From Chondrinema litorale (GTDB lineage: Bacteria > Bacteroidota > Bacteroidia > Cytophagales > Flammeovirgaceae): 64,000 nt of DNA. Under the pieces are notes generated by a model that was not told where the DNA came from, ran no database searches, and saw nothing but the letters and a program-made list of their open reading frames with translations. Where the stretch lies: positions 1-64,000 of the forward strand of contig NZ_CP111054.1 of assembly GCF_026250525.1 (NCBI RefSeq). Reading direction: 5' to 3'. The stretch's first letter is position 1, and each line of letters opens with the position of its first letter. Both the position numbers and the translations under genes were made by a program. Positions 9,005-19,711 of this stretch are shown here, piece after piece.

Positions 9005-12000
9005 ATGGAATTGAAAATACTAAGACAAATTTTGCTTATGTCTAAGCATGCGATTTTTGGCCTTATCATTCAGTGTATGCTCTATAGCATCATGCTGGCG
9101 AATAATGGTGTAGCTCAAAAGGCCAGTATAGAAGAGATTTATGTGAGTCTCGAACTAAAAGATGTACCTGTAGAAGATGCTTTTAAAGTATTAGAGCAGC
9201 GTACAGATTTTAAATTCAATTACGATAAAATTGTTTTAAAAGAACAACAAAGAATCACCGCATTTGCAAAGAAAGAATCACTAGCAAATGTGCTGAGAGA
9301 TATATCTAAAAATACAGGATTACAATTTACCCGAATTGACGAAAATATTCATGTTAGTAAAAAAAGAAACTCAACTCCTTCTGTTACAGAGGTAATCAAC
9401 GAAGAAGATGTAGTACAAACAAGCATTTCAGGTACAGTTACTTCTGCTGACGATGGCCTTCCTCTACCAGGTGTGAGTATTCTAATTAAAGGATCTTCTA
9501 CTGGTGCTGTTACCGATTTTGAAGGTAATTATCGTATTACAGTAAATCAGGGTTCAACATTACAATTTAGTTATATAGGTTTTAAAAGCACTGAAATAGA
9601 AGTTAGTAACCAATCAGTAATTAATATTAGCTTGGAGCCAGATTTAGAACAACTTGAAGAAGTTGTAGTAATTGGTTACGGTACTCAGAAAAAAGCAGAT
9701 ATTACTGGTGCGATCGCTACATTAGAACCTGAAAACGTTACCGAAAGACCACTTAATAAAGTAGATCAGGTGTTGGTAGGGCAGTTAGCTGGTGTTCGCG
9801 TAAAACAAACCAGTGGTTTGCCAGGTAAGGGTTTTAGTATTCAAGTAAGGGGTACAGGTTCAATTAATGCGAATAATGAGCCATTGTATGTAGTAGATGG
9901 TTTCCCATTAGAAGCTTCATCTCAATCTTCTTCAGGAGGTTTTAGCAATGGTAACCCACTTAATAACCTCAACCCAAATGATATTGAGTCTATTCAGGTT
10001 TTGAAAGATGCGGCTTCTGCTTCAATTTATGGTTCAAGAGGTTCTAACGGTGTTGTATTAATCACTACTAAAAAAGGCAAAGCTGGTAAACCTCAGATCA
10101 GTTTTAACACCTATTCTGGTTGGAGTGAAACAGTAAAAAAACTGGATGTTTTAAGTGCAGAAGAATGGGTTGACAGACAAGTTGAACATATCAATTACGC
10201 TTGGGTAAAAGACCACGCAAGTGATTTAGGAGCAACTTCTAGCCAAACTAATGAAGAAAGAAGAGCTTTACTAGGTTTGCCAGAAGGTAGTGTAAACACC
10301 AATTACATGTTCGACGACAGATGGTTTGACGAAAACCACGAAGGATTGGATTACTTAGACTACCAAGACTTATTTTTTAGAAAAGGATTTATGCAAAACT
10401 ATCAGTTATCTGCAACTGGTGGTAACGAAATTGCCAGATACTATGTATCAGGAGATATGTTTGATCAGGAAGGTGTAGCACTTGGCGTAGATTATACAAG
10501 ATATAGCGCCAGAGCTAACGTGGAATTAACTCCAAACAAAAAACTAAGATTTGGTCTAAACCTTTCTCCATCTTACAGTATTGCAAACGACCCAGGTGTT
10601 GAAGGTAAAGATGCCATAACACACATTGTGGTAGGTACATCTCCAGTAGTTGAATCTTATGCTGGTCCTTATGGTAATAATGTAGGCGAAAATGCGCCAT
10701 ATGCATGGGGTACTTCAAGACCTAGTCCTTTGGCAGAAGCTAGAGAAAAAATAGGAACTGGAAAAACATTTAGAACCATCAGTACCATTTTTGGTGAGTA
10801 CGAAATAATCTCAGGTCTTAAGTTTAAAACCAGTGTAAACTACGATGTACATAACTATAATCATAAAAGCTGGACACCTTCTTATGTAAACAGAAACAGA
10901 ACAGCTTCTGCTGGTTATTCTGGTTATACCAGACAAAACTTTGTACAAGAGAATACATTAAACTATTCTAAAACTTTTGGTAACCACAACCTTTCAATAT
11001 TGGGTGGTTATTCATACAGCTTATACAAATTTGAAGACTTTAGCTTAAGCGGAACTGGTTTTGCCTCAGATGAAGTAACTACTATTAATGCTGCCACTAG
11101 TGTTTCAGGTTCTTCAAGCGAATCTAAAAACGTATTGATTTCTTATTTCGGTAGAGCGCAATACAGCTTTATGGATAAATACCTTTTCTCTGCTAGTATC
11201 AGACGAGACGGTTCATCTAAATTTGGTGACAATACTAAATGGGGTATTTTCCCATCTGCATCTGTTGGTTGGAGAATTTCAGAAGAAGCATTTATGCAAG
11301 GCATAGAGCCTGTTAGTGATTTTAAAATTAGAGCTAGCTGGGGTATTGCAGGTAACAATGGTATTGGAGATTATGGTCATATAGCTACATTGTCGAATGC
11401 AAACTATAGCTTCGATGGAACTTTGGTAAATGGTCAAATTCCTTCAAACTTTCCTAATCCAGATTTAAGCTGGGAGCAATCAGAAACGGTAGATATTGGT
11501 TTTGATTTAGGATTACTAGACAATAGAATTTTCACTTCTTTCGACTATTACACTAAAAAGAATACAGATTTATTGTTAGAAATTCCTGTACCAACCGCCA
11601 GTGGTTTTAGCTCAGCGCTTACCAACATTGGCGAAGTACTCAACAAAGGTTGGGAGGTAGAAGTATCAACCCGTAACCTTGTTGGTGATTTTAAATGGAA
11701 TACCAAAGTAAACTTTAGCCACAATACCAACGAAGTTAAAAAATTAGGCCCTAACAATACACCAATTTTGGGCGGAGCATTTGATATTAACCACAACATT
11801 CTCGAAGTGGGTAGACCGATGTATACTTTATATTTGGTGCAAGATATTGGTATCTTAACTTCAGAAGATATTGCTAATGGTTACCCATTATATGGCAACG
11901 AAGAAGCTGGTGATCCTAAATACCTTGATGTAAATGACGATGGTGTAATTGATGCTGACGATCGTACTTATTCTGGCCACCCTAATCCAGATTATGTTTG

Positions 12001-12490
12001 GGGTATCACAAATAACTTTAGTTACAAAGGTTTCGATCTTTCTATCTTGCTTCAAGGCCAGTGGGGAGGTGTAATCTACTCAACTTTTGGTCGTGCAATG
12101 AATAGAACAGGTCAAGGTAAAGCAGATAACCACTTAGGTTACATCAGAGACAGAGTAAGATGGGAAGAAGACGGTGTAATTACAGCAGAAGATGTTGAAG
12201 GTAAAGTAAGAAAATCTCCATCGAGCTTTGGTAGAATCAAAAACACAGACTGGAGATACCCTAACGATTACTGGAGAGTAAGAAACATCACACTAGGTTA
12301 CGACTTAGGTTCATTGTTCCAGTCAAATGTAGTTAGTGGAGCAAGAGTGTATGTTACTGCAGAAAACTGGTTCGGTAAAGACAAATACTACGGTGGTTTT
12401 AACCCTGAGGCAGTAAACAACAGTGGTGATGATTATGGTGCATTCCCACTTTCAAAATCTATGATTTTTGGTGTAAACCTTAAGTTTTAA
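9005..12490 (+). CDS. SusC-like TonB-dependent glycan transporter with STN signalling domain
   Basis: A 1161-residue outer-membrane TonB-dependent transporter of the SusC/RagA family, importing oligosaccharides captured with SusD. After a signal peptide (to about residue 38) comes an STN domain (about 45-118), which marks transducers that signal to FecR/sigma pairs. A carboxypeptidase-regulatory-like domain follows (about 140-215), then the TonB-box region EEVVVIGYG ending near residue 226, the plug and the beta-barrel, which ends in a C-terminal Phe. The protein is both importer and sensor of the locus. Substrate identity (RG-I oligosaccharides) is inferred only from the neighbouring enzymes. 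susD starts 18 bp downstream. Confidence 0.95.
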   Translation: MELKILRQILLMSKHAIFGLIIQCMLYSIMLANNGVAQKASIEEIYVSLELKDVPVEDAFKVLEQRTDFKFNYDKIVLKEQQRITAFAKKESLANVLRDISKNTGLQFTRIDENIHVSKKRNSTPSVTEVINEEDVVQTSISGTVTSADDGLPLPGVSILIKGSSTGAVTDFEGNYRITVNQGSTLQFSYIGFKSTEIEVSNQSVINISLEPDLEQLEEVVVIGYGTQKKADITGAIATLEPENVTERPLNKVDQVLVGQLAGVRVKQTSGLPGKGFSIQVRGTGSINANNEPLYVVDGFPLEASSQSSSGGFSNGNPLNNLNPNDIESIQVLKDAASASIYGSRGSNGVVLITTKKGKAGKPQISFNTYSGWSETVKKLDVLSAEEWVDRQVEHINYAWVKDHASDLGATSSQTNEERRALLGLPEGSVNTNYMFDDRWFDENHEGLDYLDYQDLFFRKGFMQNYQLSATGGNEIARYYVSGDMFDQEGVALGVDYTRYSARANVELTPNKKLRFGLNLSPSYSIANDPGVEGKDAITHIVVGTSPVVESYAGPYGNNVGENAPYAWGTSRPSPLAEAREKIGTGKTFRTISTIFGEYEIISGLKFKTSVNYDVHNYNHKSWTPSYVNRNRTASAGYSGYTRQNFVQENTLNYSKTFGNHNLSILGGYSYSLYKFEDFSLSGTGFASDEVTTINAATSVSGSSSESKNVLISYFGRAQYSFMDKYLFSASIRRDGSSKFGDNTKWGIFPSASVGWRISEEAFMQGIEPVSDFKIRASWGIAGNNGIGDYGHIATLSNANYSFDGTLVNGQIPSNFPNPDLSWEQSETVDIGFDLGLLDNRIFTSFDYYTKKNTDLLLEIPVPTASGFSSALTNIGEVLNKGWEVEVSTRNLVGDFKWNTKVNFSHNTNEVKKLGPNNTPILGGAFDINHNILEVGRPMYTLYLVQDIGILTSEDIANGYPLYGNEEAGDPKYLDVNDDGVIDADDRTYSGHPNPDYVWGITNNFSYKGFDLSILLQGQWGGVIYSTFGRAMNRTGQGKADNHLGYIRDRVRWEEDGVITAEDVEGKVRKSPSSFGRIKNTDWRYPNDYWRVRNITLGYDLGSLFQSNVVSGARVYVTAENWFGKDKYYGGFNPEAVNNSGDDYGAFPLSKSMIFGVNLKF

Positions 12491-12508
12491 ACAAAAACAT
12501 TGAAGAAA

Positions 12509-13999
12509 ATGAAAAGAAAATTTTTAATTATACTAGCGATATTTGGGATGTGGGCTTGTGAAGACGATCTGATTCAAGCGCCAATCTCAAGTTCAAGTTC
12601 ATTAAATTTCTATCAAGATGCAGATGACTTCGAACAAGCTGTAAATGCTACTTATAATGCTCTAGATGGATATGCTGTAAGACACTTTATGTTGTCAGAC
12701 ATTCGTTCAGATCTTATTTATTCGCCTGGAACTGGTGTTAGAGACTGGAACCCTGTAAATAACTTCGAAAATACTCTTTCTACTAATGTATTGATGAGTG
12801 AAGCTTGGGATGCAAATTTTAATGGCATTTTAAGAGCCAATACAGTATTGGATAAAATTGATGAATCACTTGTACCAGATGCAGATGTGAGAAACAGATT
12901 GATTGGTGAAGCAAAATTTTTAAGAGCTTTATTCTACTTCGATTTAGTTCGTTGGTTCGGCAAAGTGCCTTTGCTAGACCATGTTGTAACACCAACAGAA
13001 GCACTAGAAATACCAAGATCAGCAGTTGCTGATGTGTATGAGTTAATAGAAGCAGACTTAACTGATGCGATTAGCGATCTTCCAGAATCTTATTCTGTGC
13101 AAGGTAGAGCGACTTCTTTGGCGGCAAAAGCATTATTGGCAAAAGTTTATTTAACTAAATCAGGTCCGTCTTATGGTATTGAAGGTCCGGGTTTAGATGC
13201 TAATATGTATTCGGAAGCACTTACACTTTTAAATGATGTAATTAACAGTGGGCAGTTTTCTTGGGTAAATGATTATGCTTCAATTTTCAGCTACGATAAT
13301 GAAGGAAACTCTGATATCGTTTTTGATGAGCAAAATATCAACGATTTATCAACTGGAGATAGAGGTATTGGTACTATATTACCAACTAGTATGTATGATG
13401 AAGCTTATGGTAGAACTGTTACGCCATTTGCTGGTGGGGTTCCGGGTGATTCTCCAATTAGACCATCAGAATCTTTTCTAGCAACTTTTGATGAGGCTGA
13501 TGTAAGAGACGATTTTGCCATCTTACCTTTCTACATCGATGATAATAACAATCAGGTAAATAACCCGCAATTTGTAAAATTCCTAGATTTAAATAAACTA
13601 CCAGCAGACCGCTTTAACTGGGGTATTAACTTCCCAATTATCAGATATACAGATGTATTAATGATGAAAGCAGAAGCCTTGTTACAATCAGGTGGAAGCC
13701 AAACAGATGTAGATGCCATCGTGAATATGGTAAGAGAAAGAGCAGGACTTGATGCAGTAAGCAATGTAGATTTAGATATGCTTTTAGAGGAAAGAGCTAA
13801 AGAATTTATGGCCGAAGGTTTACGCTGGCATGATTTAGTAAGAACTGGAAAAGTTTTAGAAGTAATGAATGCTTGGGAAGTTGAAGATGATGCTTCTGAA
13901 AAAATTGATGGAGTAAATGCTTACGAAATTATTTATGCAATTCCATTAGATCAGCTAGATGTTAAAGAAGGCTTGTACGAACAAAACGAAGGGTATTAA
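12509..13999 (+). CDS. SusD/RagB-like glycan-binding lipoprotein
   Basis: The surface lipoprotein partner of SusC, a helical TPR-like protein that covers the barrel and binds the glycan. A lipobox at MWAC (Cys17) and a following acidic EDD are typical for surface-exposed lipoproteins. The N-terminal SusD-like domain and the C-terminal RagB domain are recognisable, including the late ERAKEFMAEGLRWHDLVRTG block common to the family. ATG at 12509 is preferred over an in-frame TTG at 12500, which would add only three residues. A strong terminator hairpin follows, so the susCD transcript probably ends here. Confidence 0.95.
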   Translation: MKRKFLIILAIFGMWACEDDLIQAPISSSSSLNFYQDADDFEQAVNATYNALDGYAVRHFMLSDIRSDLIYSPGTGVRDWNPVNNFENTLSTNVLMSEAWDANFNGILRANTVLDKIDESLVPDADVRNRLIGEAKFLRALFYFDLVRWFGKVPLLDHVVTPTEALEIPRSAVADVYELIEADLTDAISDLPESYSVQGRATSLAAKALLAKVYLTKSGPSYGIEGPGLDANMYSEALTLLNDVINSGQFSWVNDYASIFSYDNEGNSDIVFDEQNINDLSTGDRGIGTILPTSMYDEAYGRTVTPFAGGVPGDSPIRPSESFLATFDEADVRDDFAILPFYIDDNNNQVNNPQFVKFLDLNKLPADRFNWGINFPIIRYTDVLMMKAEALLQSGGSQTDVDAIVNMVRERAGLDAVSNVDLDMLLEERAKEFMAEGLRWHDLVRTGKVLEVMNAWEVEDDASEKIDGVNAYEIIYAIPLDQLDVKEGLYEQNEGY

Positions 14000-14038
14000 T
14001 TCAATTCATATTTCATAAGACTTAGATGTCTTTCTTAT

Positions 14039-14070
14039 AAAAATGGAGAGGGATTTCCCTCTCCATTTTT
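14039..14070 (+). terminator. strong rho-independent terminator after susD
   Basis: A long perfect stem (AAAAATGGAGAGGGA pairing with TCCCTCTCCATTTTT) carries a GC-rich centre and ends in a T run, 40 bp after the susD stop. It is the best terminator in the first half of the window. Confidence 0.85.
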
Positions 14071-14157
14071 AAATAAAAAACTCGCAAAACACTGTAATTG
14101 GCTAATAACTCCTTAATTTTCTAATAAATTCTACCGCCAATTGAAACAAGGAAATCT

Positions 14158-16614
14158 ATGAAACTATCAGAAATTACTTTACTAACCTTAGCAATATTGG
14201 TATTTAACTTTGGGGCAATCGCACAAACCGGTATTGGCAACTATCAGTCAGGTTTTAAGCAGGAGGGAAACATCATCTATTTCTCAAATGAAAATGCTGA
14301 TGTTCAACTTGAATTTTGCACACCGGAAATCCTACGAATAAGAAGCATTTGGGATAGAAATTTTGAAGCCAATGAGCCTTATATGGTAAGTAAATACGAT
14401 TGGCAAACCGTAAACCTCACTACAAAAGAAGAAAATAATCAATTCAATATCAGCACAGAAAAGCTCGATATTAAGATCAATAAAAGTCCATTTTCAATCA
14501 CCATTTCAGATAAAAATGGCAAAGTGCTGCTAGCCGATCATGATACAGGTCATTTTACTAGCGATAAGCAAGTAGCAGCCACAAAGAAATTATTTCCCGA
14601 CGATCACTTCTTTGGTTTTGGAGAAAGAATGGATGTGTTAGATAGAAGAGGGAAAAAAGTAGAATTAAATGTGGGTAGAGGTATTGGCAGACCGCACATA
14701 ATTGGTGCATATAATGTTTTAAAAGCCAACTATTGTCCGGTGCCTTTCTTTATGAGCACAAGAGGTTATGGCATATTTATGCATAACCCTTACGAAACAA
14801 ACTGGGATATGGGAAGTACTGATCCCGAGTCCTTCACCTTTTCTGCGATAAATGGCGAGTTAGATTACTACTTTATATACGGGCCAGATTTCCCGCATAT
14901 ATTAGATAATTACACCAGTATTACTGGAAAAGCACCATTAATGCCCAAGTTTGCTTTGGGTTTGCAAGTAGGTACTTACAGTGGCGGAACTTGGGGGCAT
15001 GAAGAAATGACTTCCACAGATTATGTAGTTGCATTGGCTAGAAGATTCCGTACAATGGGTATTCCACTAGATATTTTACACCTCGATTCAACATGGAGAA
15101 TCTTCGGAAAAACCGGAGGTAAAGGAGCCACTACCTTTGAGTGGAGGCCTACCTTTGTAAATCCAGAAGCCATGTTTGATAGCTTGTATGCAATGGACAT
15201 CAATATGGTTGGTGTGCACATCAGACCTAGATTTGATAATGGCAATAAGCTAAACCTACTGGAACAAGCACAGGCAAAAGGCTTAGTATATCCTGAAGAA
15301 GGTAGTCCCGGAGAATTTGTGAATTTTTTCGATCAAAAATCTGTAGACTGGTGGTGGGATAATGGAGTAATGAATGTTGCTTCTATGGGAGCTATGTTCT
15401 TTAAAACGGATGAGGGTAGTGCATTTGGTAGAAAAGCCAACGAAAGCGATAAAGTTGGTCCAACCAGCGAAGAAGCTAAAAAACTGCATAATATATTTCC
15501 GATTGCTTATGCCAAAGCACCTTACGAAAAGTTTAGTGAGTACAATGGCATACGTGGAATGAATATGACACGCGAAGGTTATGCAGGCATTCAACGCTAT
15601 CCATATATTTTTGCTGGTGACTGGCCTAGTGAATGGCAGTATTTTGCTCCGGTAATTAAAGCGGGATTGAATATAGGTGTTTCTGGTGTAGGCAATTGGG
15701 CGCACTGTATGGGAGGTTTCGAGCACGATGCCGATCCGGAACTATATATCAGATGGTGCCAGTTTGGTATGTTTAGCCCAGTAGCACATTTGTTTGGTAT
15801 GGATCACCCCGGTTACAAAGAGCCTTGGAACTATGGTGAAGAAGCATTAAAAATATTCAAACAATACGATCTTTTGCGCTATAGCCTCATACCTTATATA
15901 TACAGCCATTCTTACGAAATGTATCAAACAGGTATGCCACTCATGCGTGCTTTGGTGTTGGAATATCAAGACGATGAAAACGTATTTGAGATTGCAGACC
16001 AATACATGTTTGGTAGCAGCATGATGATTTGCCCAGTAACAGAAAAAGGTGCTCAAACCAGAGTGGTTTATTTGCCAGAAGGAAACTGGATAAACTACTG
16101 GACAGGAGAACTTTACGGAGGCAAAGAATATTACAGTGTGTTATCGCCACTCGATCAAATGCCTATTTTTGTAAAAGAGGGTAGCATTATTCCAATGCAA
16201 GATGCTCCACAGTTTATAGGTGCAGAACCTGTTCCTCAAATAAAACTGGATATTTATCCGGGAAAAGATGCCTCATTTGAGCTGTACGAAGATGATGGCA
16301 AAAGTATGAAATACCAAGAAGGATCATATGCTTTAACTACCATCAACACTACTTCAACTGATAAAGAAGTAACAGTATCTGTAGCAAAACCTGAAGGTGA
16401 TTTTCAATTACCAGATCGAAACTATCTGATGCAAATCCATATGGAAAGCGCTCCAAAATCTGTGAGTGTGAATACAAAATCGCTCAATAAACTTGCTACT
16501 TGGAACAATGGAAGTGAAAAAGGATGGTATTTTGACAGCAGCCAAAAACTGCTTTACATCCATCCAGAGATGAGTAAGAACAAAGAAATAGCAGTATCTA
16601 TTCTTAAAAATTAG
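14158..16614 (+). CDS. GH31 family alpha-glycosidase, exported
   Basis: A retaining GH31 enzyme (alpha-glucosidase, alpha-xylosidase or alpha-galactosidase type) with an N-terminal signal peptide ending at AIAQ. The catalytic nucleophile is D418 in FFKTDEG, and the likely acid/base is D488 in FAGDWPSEW. An N-terminal galactose-mutarotase-like domain precedes the barrel, and C-terminal beta domains follow (PIFVKEGSIIPM block). It has its own unit between the susD terminator and the promoter-like element at 16694. Which side-chain sugar it removes in the RG-I context cannot be read from the sequence. Confidence 0.9.
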   Translation: MKLSEITLLTLAILVFNFGAIAQTGIGNYQSGFKQEGNIIYFSNENADVQLEFCTPEILRIRSIWDRNFEANEPYMVSKYDWQTVNLTTKEENNQFNISTEKLDIKINKSPFSITISDKNGKVLLADHDTGHFTSDKQVAATKKLFPDDHFFGFGERMDVLDRRGKKVELNVGRGIGRPHIIGAYNVLKANYCPVPFFMSTRGYGIFMHNPYETNWDMGSTDPESFTFSAINGELDYYFIYGPDFPHILDNYTSITGKAPLMPKFALGLQVGTYSGGTWGHEEMTSTDYVVALARRFRTMGIPLDILHLDSTWRIFGKTGGKGATTFEWRPTFVNPEAMFDSLYAMDINMVGVHIRPRFDNGNKLNLLEQAQAKGLVYPEEGSPGEFVNFFDQKSVDWWWDNGVMNVASMGAMFFKTDEGSAFGRKANESDKVGPTSEEAKKLHNIFPIAYAKAPYEKFSEYNGIRGMNMTREGYAGIQRYPYIFAGDWPSEWQYFAPVIKAGLNIGVSGVGNWAHCMGGFEHDADPELYIRWCQFGMFSPVAHLFGMDHPGYKEPWNYGEEALKIFKQYDLLRYSLIPYIYSHSYEMYQTGMPLMRALVLEYQDDENVFEIADQYMFGSSMMICPVTEKGAQTRVVYLPEGNWINYWTGELYGGKEYYSVLSPLDQMPIFVKEGSIIPMQDAPQFIGAEPVPQIKLDIYPGKDASFELYEDDGKSMKYQEGSYALTTINTTSTDKEVTVSVAKPEGDFQLPDRNYLMQIHMESAPKSVSVNTKSLNKLATWNNGSEKGWYFDSSQKLLYIHPEMSKNKEIAVSILKN

Positions 16615-16693
16615 CCGATAAATTCAAGGGAATACACCTACTGTTTTTCTAAAGAAATTTCAGCATTTCAATATCCACATTAAACCCTTAAAG

Positions 16694-16713
16694 GGGTATA
16701 ATGTGACGCTATC
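16694..16713 (+). promoter_or_regulatory. promoter-like element before the second GH106 gene
   Basis: GGGTATAATGT (16694-16704) and CGCTATC (16707-16713) repeat the element upstream of susC, 97 bp before the GH106 start. A CCCTT-A-AAGGG dyad (16685-16695) overlaps its left edge. It likely starts the long enzyme operon that runs to 33731. Confidence 0.5.
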
Positions 16714-16809
16714 AACAACATAATTTTTTAAATTACATACTAGCAAAAACTACGATAATGGAATAAGTACTTCGCAATTACCACAACCTATTATTAAACA
16801 ATATTGAAA

Positions 16810-19662
16810 ATGAGAAAATCATTAATCACCTCTCTATCATATAGCAAAGTATTTTTTTCTGTGCTCTTGGTCGGGCTCATGCTATTGGCAGAAAGTTGCA
16901 GTAAGCAGGTTTCTAATGATAGAATCGAAGTGAATTGGCCAGAAGTGAAAGTAGAAATGAAGCCATGGACTCGTTGGTGGTGGATGGGCAGTGCCGTTGA
17001 TTCAGCAAATATTGGCAAATTAATAGAGCAATACGCAGCCGCAGGAATGGGTGGTGTTGAAATTACACCGATTTATGGAGCAGTTGGTTTCGAAGATAAA
17101 TACCTCAGTTACCTTTCTCCAAAATGGATGGAGAATTTTCACTATACCATTAGGAAAGCCAACAAAGAAGGCATGCAGGTAGATATGAATGTGGGAACAG
17201 GCTGGCCTTTTGGTGGTCCACAAATTACGCATGAGTTTGCAGCAAGTAGGTTAATCATTCAAAATTATGAGCTGAAAGCAGGAGAGCAGCTAGCCCAAAA
17301 AATTGAAGTTGATGATGAAAAGCAAAAAAGCTTAGGAGTAAAATTACTAGCACTTCGAGCCTATAATAATGCAGACATTCAATCAGCTTTGCTTGATTTA
17401 ACCGATAAAGTAGATGAAACAGGCAAACTCAATTGGACACCAGATACAGGTGAATGGACTTTGTATGCAGCATTTACAGGAAAAACCCGACAAAAAGTAA
17501 AAAGAGCAGCACCGGGTGGAGAAGGCTATACCATGGACCATATGTCTAAAGAAGCTTTAGATACTTACCTAAACCGCTTCGAGAGTGCGTTTCAAGGCAA
17601 AGAGCCGGGTATTAGGGCATTTTTTAATGATAGTTACGAAGTATATGGAGCAGATTTTTCACCAAACTTCTTCGAAGAATTCAAGAAAAGAAGGGGCTAC
17701 GATCCTACAGAATATTTAAGAGAACTTACTAGCAAAGAAAAAAAAGACGAAATTGCCAGAATCAAATCCGATTACAGAGAAACCATCTCTGATATGTTGC
17801 TAGAAAATTTCTCTCAGCCTTGGAGCAATTGGATTCACAAGCAAGGAGGGCTTTCTAAAAATCAGGCGCATGGCTCACCGGGTAATTTGCTCGATTTATA
17901 TGCAGCCGTAGACATTCCCGAAACCGAAACTTTTGGTTCGACTTATTTCCCCATTCCCGGATTACCGAACTATACCATAGACGAAAAAAATGTAGAACCA
18001 GACCCGCTGATGATGAAATTTGCTTCTTCTGCGGCAAATGTCACTGGCAAACCATTAACTTCTTCTGAAACATTTACATGGTTAGGTGAGCATTTTAAAG
18101 TGCCTTTGGCTCAATGTAAAACCGAAGTGGAGCAGCTATTTTTAGCGGGAATAAACCATGTGTTTTTTCATGGAACTACCTATTCACCAGAGCAAGCTGG
18201 CTGGCCGGGTTGGTTGTTTTACGCATCCACCAACATGGCTCCTTCCAATAGTTTTTGGCCGCATATCGAGGGCTTAAATGGTTACATTACTCGCTGCCAA
18301 TCATTCTTGCAGACAGGTAGCTCAGACAACGATATTTTAATTTACTGGCCGGTTTACGACATCTGGCACGATTCCAACGAGCGCAACAAACTGCTCAATA
18401 TTCATGCGATTGAAGAGTGGTTGCATCCGATGCCATTCTATCAATTATCTAAAAAACTAGCAGCAGATGGCTATTCTATGGATTTTTCATCAGACCGACA
18501 ACTTAAAAACGCGAGTGTAAAAAATGGCTTAATTGCCACTTCAAACAAGGGTCAGCAATATAAAACTTTGATTTTGCCAACCAGTGAGCACATGCCAATT
18601 GCCACACTCAGACAAGCAATAGAGCTTGCTAAAGCAGGTGCAACGGTGATTTTCCAAAAGTTGCCAACAGATGTTCCTGGCTATTATCAACTTGATGAAA
18701 GAAGAAAAACTTTTCAACAATTAATCAACACGCTTTCATTCCAAGAGAAACAAAATGGAGTGGCTGAATACCAGATTGGCGAAGGTGTAATTCTTTTGTC
18801 TGATGATGTGGAAAAAGCTTTGACTTACAAAGATGTTTACCGCGAATCGCTCACAGATATTGGGCTCAAATACATCAGAAAAGAAATTAATGGAAACAAG
18901 TTTTACTATATCGTAAATCATACAGCCTCTAGCATCGACTCGTGGATTCCGCTAAACAGCAAACCAGAATCTGTGGTGGTTTTTGATCCTCAAACTGGTA
19001 AAAAAGGATTGGCTAGCACTTCTTTCGAGGATGATAAAATTTTGGTAAAGGTGCAGATGGAACCGGGAGAGGCTTTTATTCTCCAAACAGCCTCCGAAAA
19101 ATTAGATGGAATTATTGATTGGAAATACACAGAGTCTATCGGGACTCCTCTGGCAGTATCAAGCGAATGGAATCTTGAATTTACTGCCGGAGGTCCCGAT
19201 TTACCGAGTACACAAACTTTGCAAGATTTGGTTTCTTGGACAGAATTGCCAGATAAGAAAGCAGCCGCTTTTTCTGGAACCGCTGTGTATACCACAGAAT
19301 TTGATTTGGCTAAAAAAGATGCCGATGAATACTTGCTAAAACTCGGAGATGTTAGAGAAAGTGCAAGAGTTTGGGTGAATGATAAAGAAGTGGGAATTCT
19401 GTGGAGTGTGCCATTTCAGGTGAGAATAGGTGACTATTTAAAAGCGGGCAAAAATGCTATCAAAATTGAAGTGACGAACCTCATGGCTAATCGAATCATC
19501 GATTTAGATAAAAAGGGAATTGAGTGGATGAATTACCATGAAATCAATTTTGTAGACCTCAATTATAAACCTTTTGATGCTTCTAATTGGGAGTTACAAC
19601 CATCTGGTTTACTGGGGCCAGTGGGCATTTTACCTTTAAAAGTTGATCAAAATAACCAGTGA
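16810..19662 (+). CDS. GH106 alpha-L-rhamnosidase, lipoprotein (second copy)
   Basis: A second GH106 rhamnosidase with the PWTRWWWMGSAV and GGVEITPIYGA blocks, closest in wording to Bacteroides GH106 enzymes that act on rhamnogalacturonan. The start is ATG at 16810, and an in-frame TTG two codons earlier is discounted. A lipobox at LAESC places the lipid on Cys30. The catalytic core is followed by a C-terminal galactose-binding-like sandwich. It shares the overall plan with the copy at 3959 but differs widely in sequence, so the two are not a recent duplication and may split linkage specificity. It is the first gene of the likely enzyme operon. Confidence 0.92.
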   Translation: MRKSLITSLSYSKVFFSVLLVGLMLLAESCSKQVSNDRIEVNWPEVKVEMKPWTRWWWMGSAVDSANIGKLIEQYAAAGMGGVEITPIYGAVGFEDKYLSYLSPKWMENFHYTIRKANKEGMQVDMNVGTGWPFGGPQITHEFAASRLIIQNYELKAGEQLAQKIEVDDEKQKSLGVKLLALRAYNNADIQSALLDLTDKVDETGKLNWTPDTGEWTLYAAFTGKTRQKVKRAAPGGEGYTMDHMSKEALDTYLNRFESAFQGKEPGIRAFFNDSYEVYGADFSPNFFEEFKKRRGYDPTEYLRELTSKEKKDEIARIKSDYRETISDMLLENFSQPWSNWIHKQGGLSKNQAHGSPGNLLDLYAAVDIPETETFGSTYFPIPGLPNYTIDEKNVEPDPLMMKFASSAANVTGKPLTSSETFTWLGEHFKVPLAQCKTEVEQLFLAGINHVFFHGTTYSPEQAGWPGWLFYASTNMAPSNSFWPHIEGLNGYITRCQSFLQTGSSDNDILIYWPVYDIWHDSNERNKLLNIHAIEEWLHPMPFYQLSKKLAADGYSMDFSSDRQLKNASVKNGLIATSNKGQQYKTLILPTSEHMPIATLRQAIELAKAGATVIFQKLPTDVPGYYQLDERRKTFQQLINTLSFQEKQNGVAEYQIGEGVILLSDDVEKALTYKDVYRESLTDIGLKYIRKEINGNKFYYIVNHTASSIDSWIPLNSKPESVVVFDPQTGKKGLASTSFEDDKILVKVQMEPGEAFILQTASEKLDGIIDWKYTESIGTPLAVSSEWNLEFTAGGPDLPSTQTLQDLVSWTELPDKKAAAFSGTAVYTTEFDLAKKDADEYLLKLGDVRESARVWVNDKEVGILWSVPFQVRIGDYLKAGKNAIKIEVTNLMANRIIDLDKKGIEWMNYHEINFVDLNYKPFDASNWELQPSGLLGPVGILPLKVDQNNQ

Positions 19663-19711
19663 GTTTTCAAGCTCATTTAATCAAATTACTACATAACATA
19701 AATCTACTGCT

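Noticed and set aside
15283..15726. 147-codon open frame on the minus strand inside the GH31 gene
   Set aside because: It lies wholly within the conserved GH31 catalytic region on the other strand and its translation resembles no protein family. Other long antisense frames (21768-22211, 27783-28244, 51600-51974) were rejected for the same reason.
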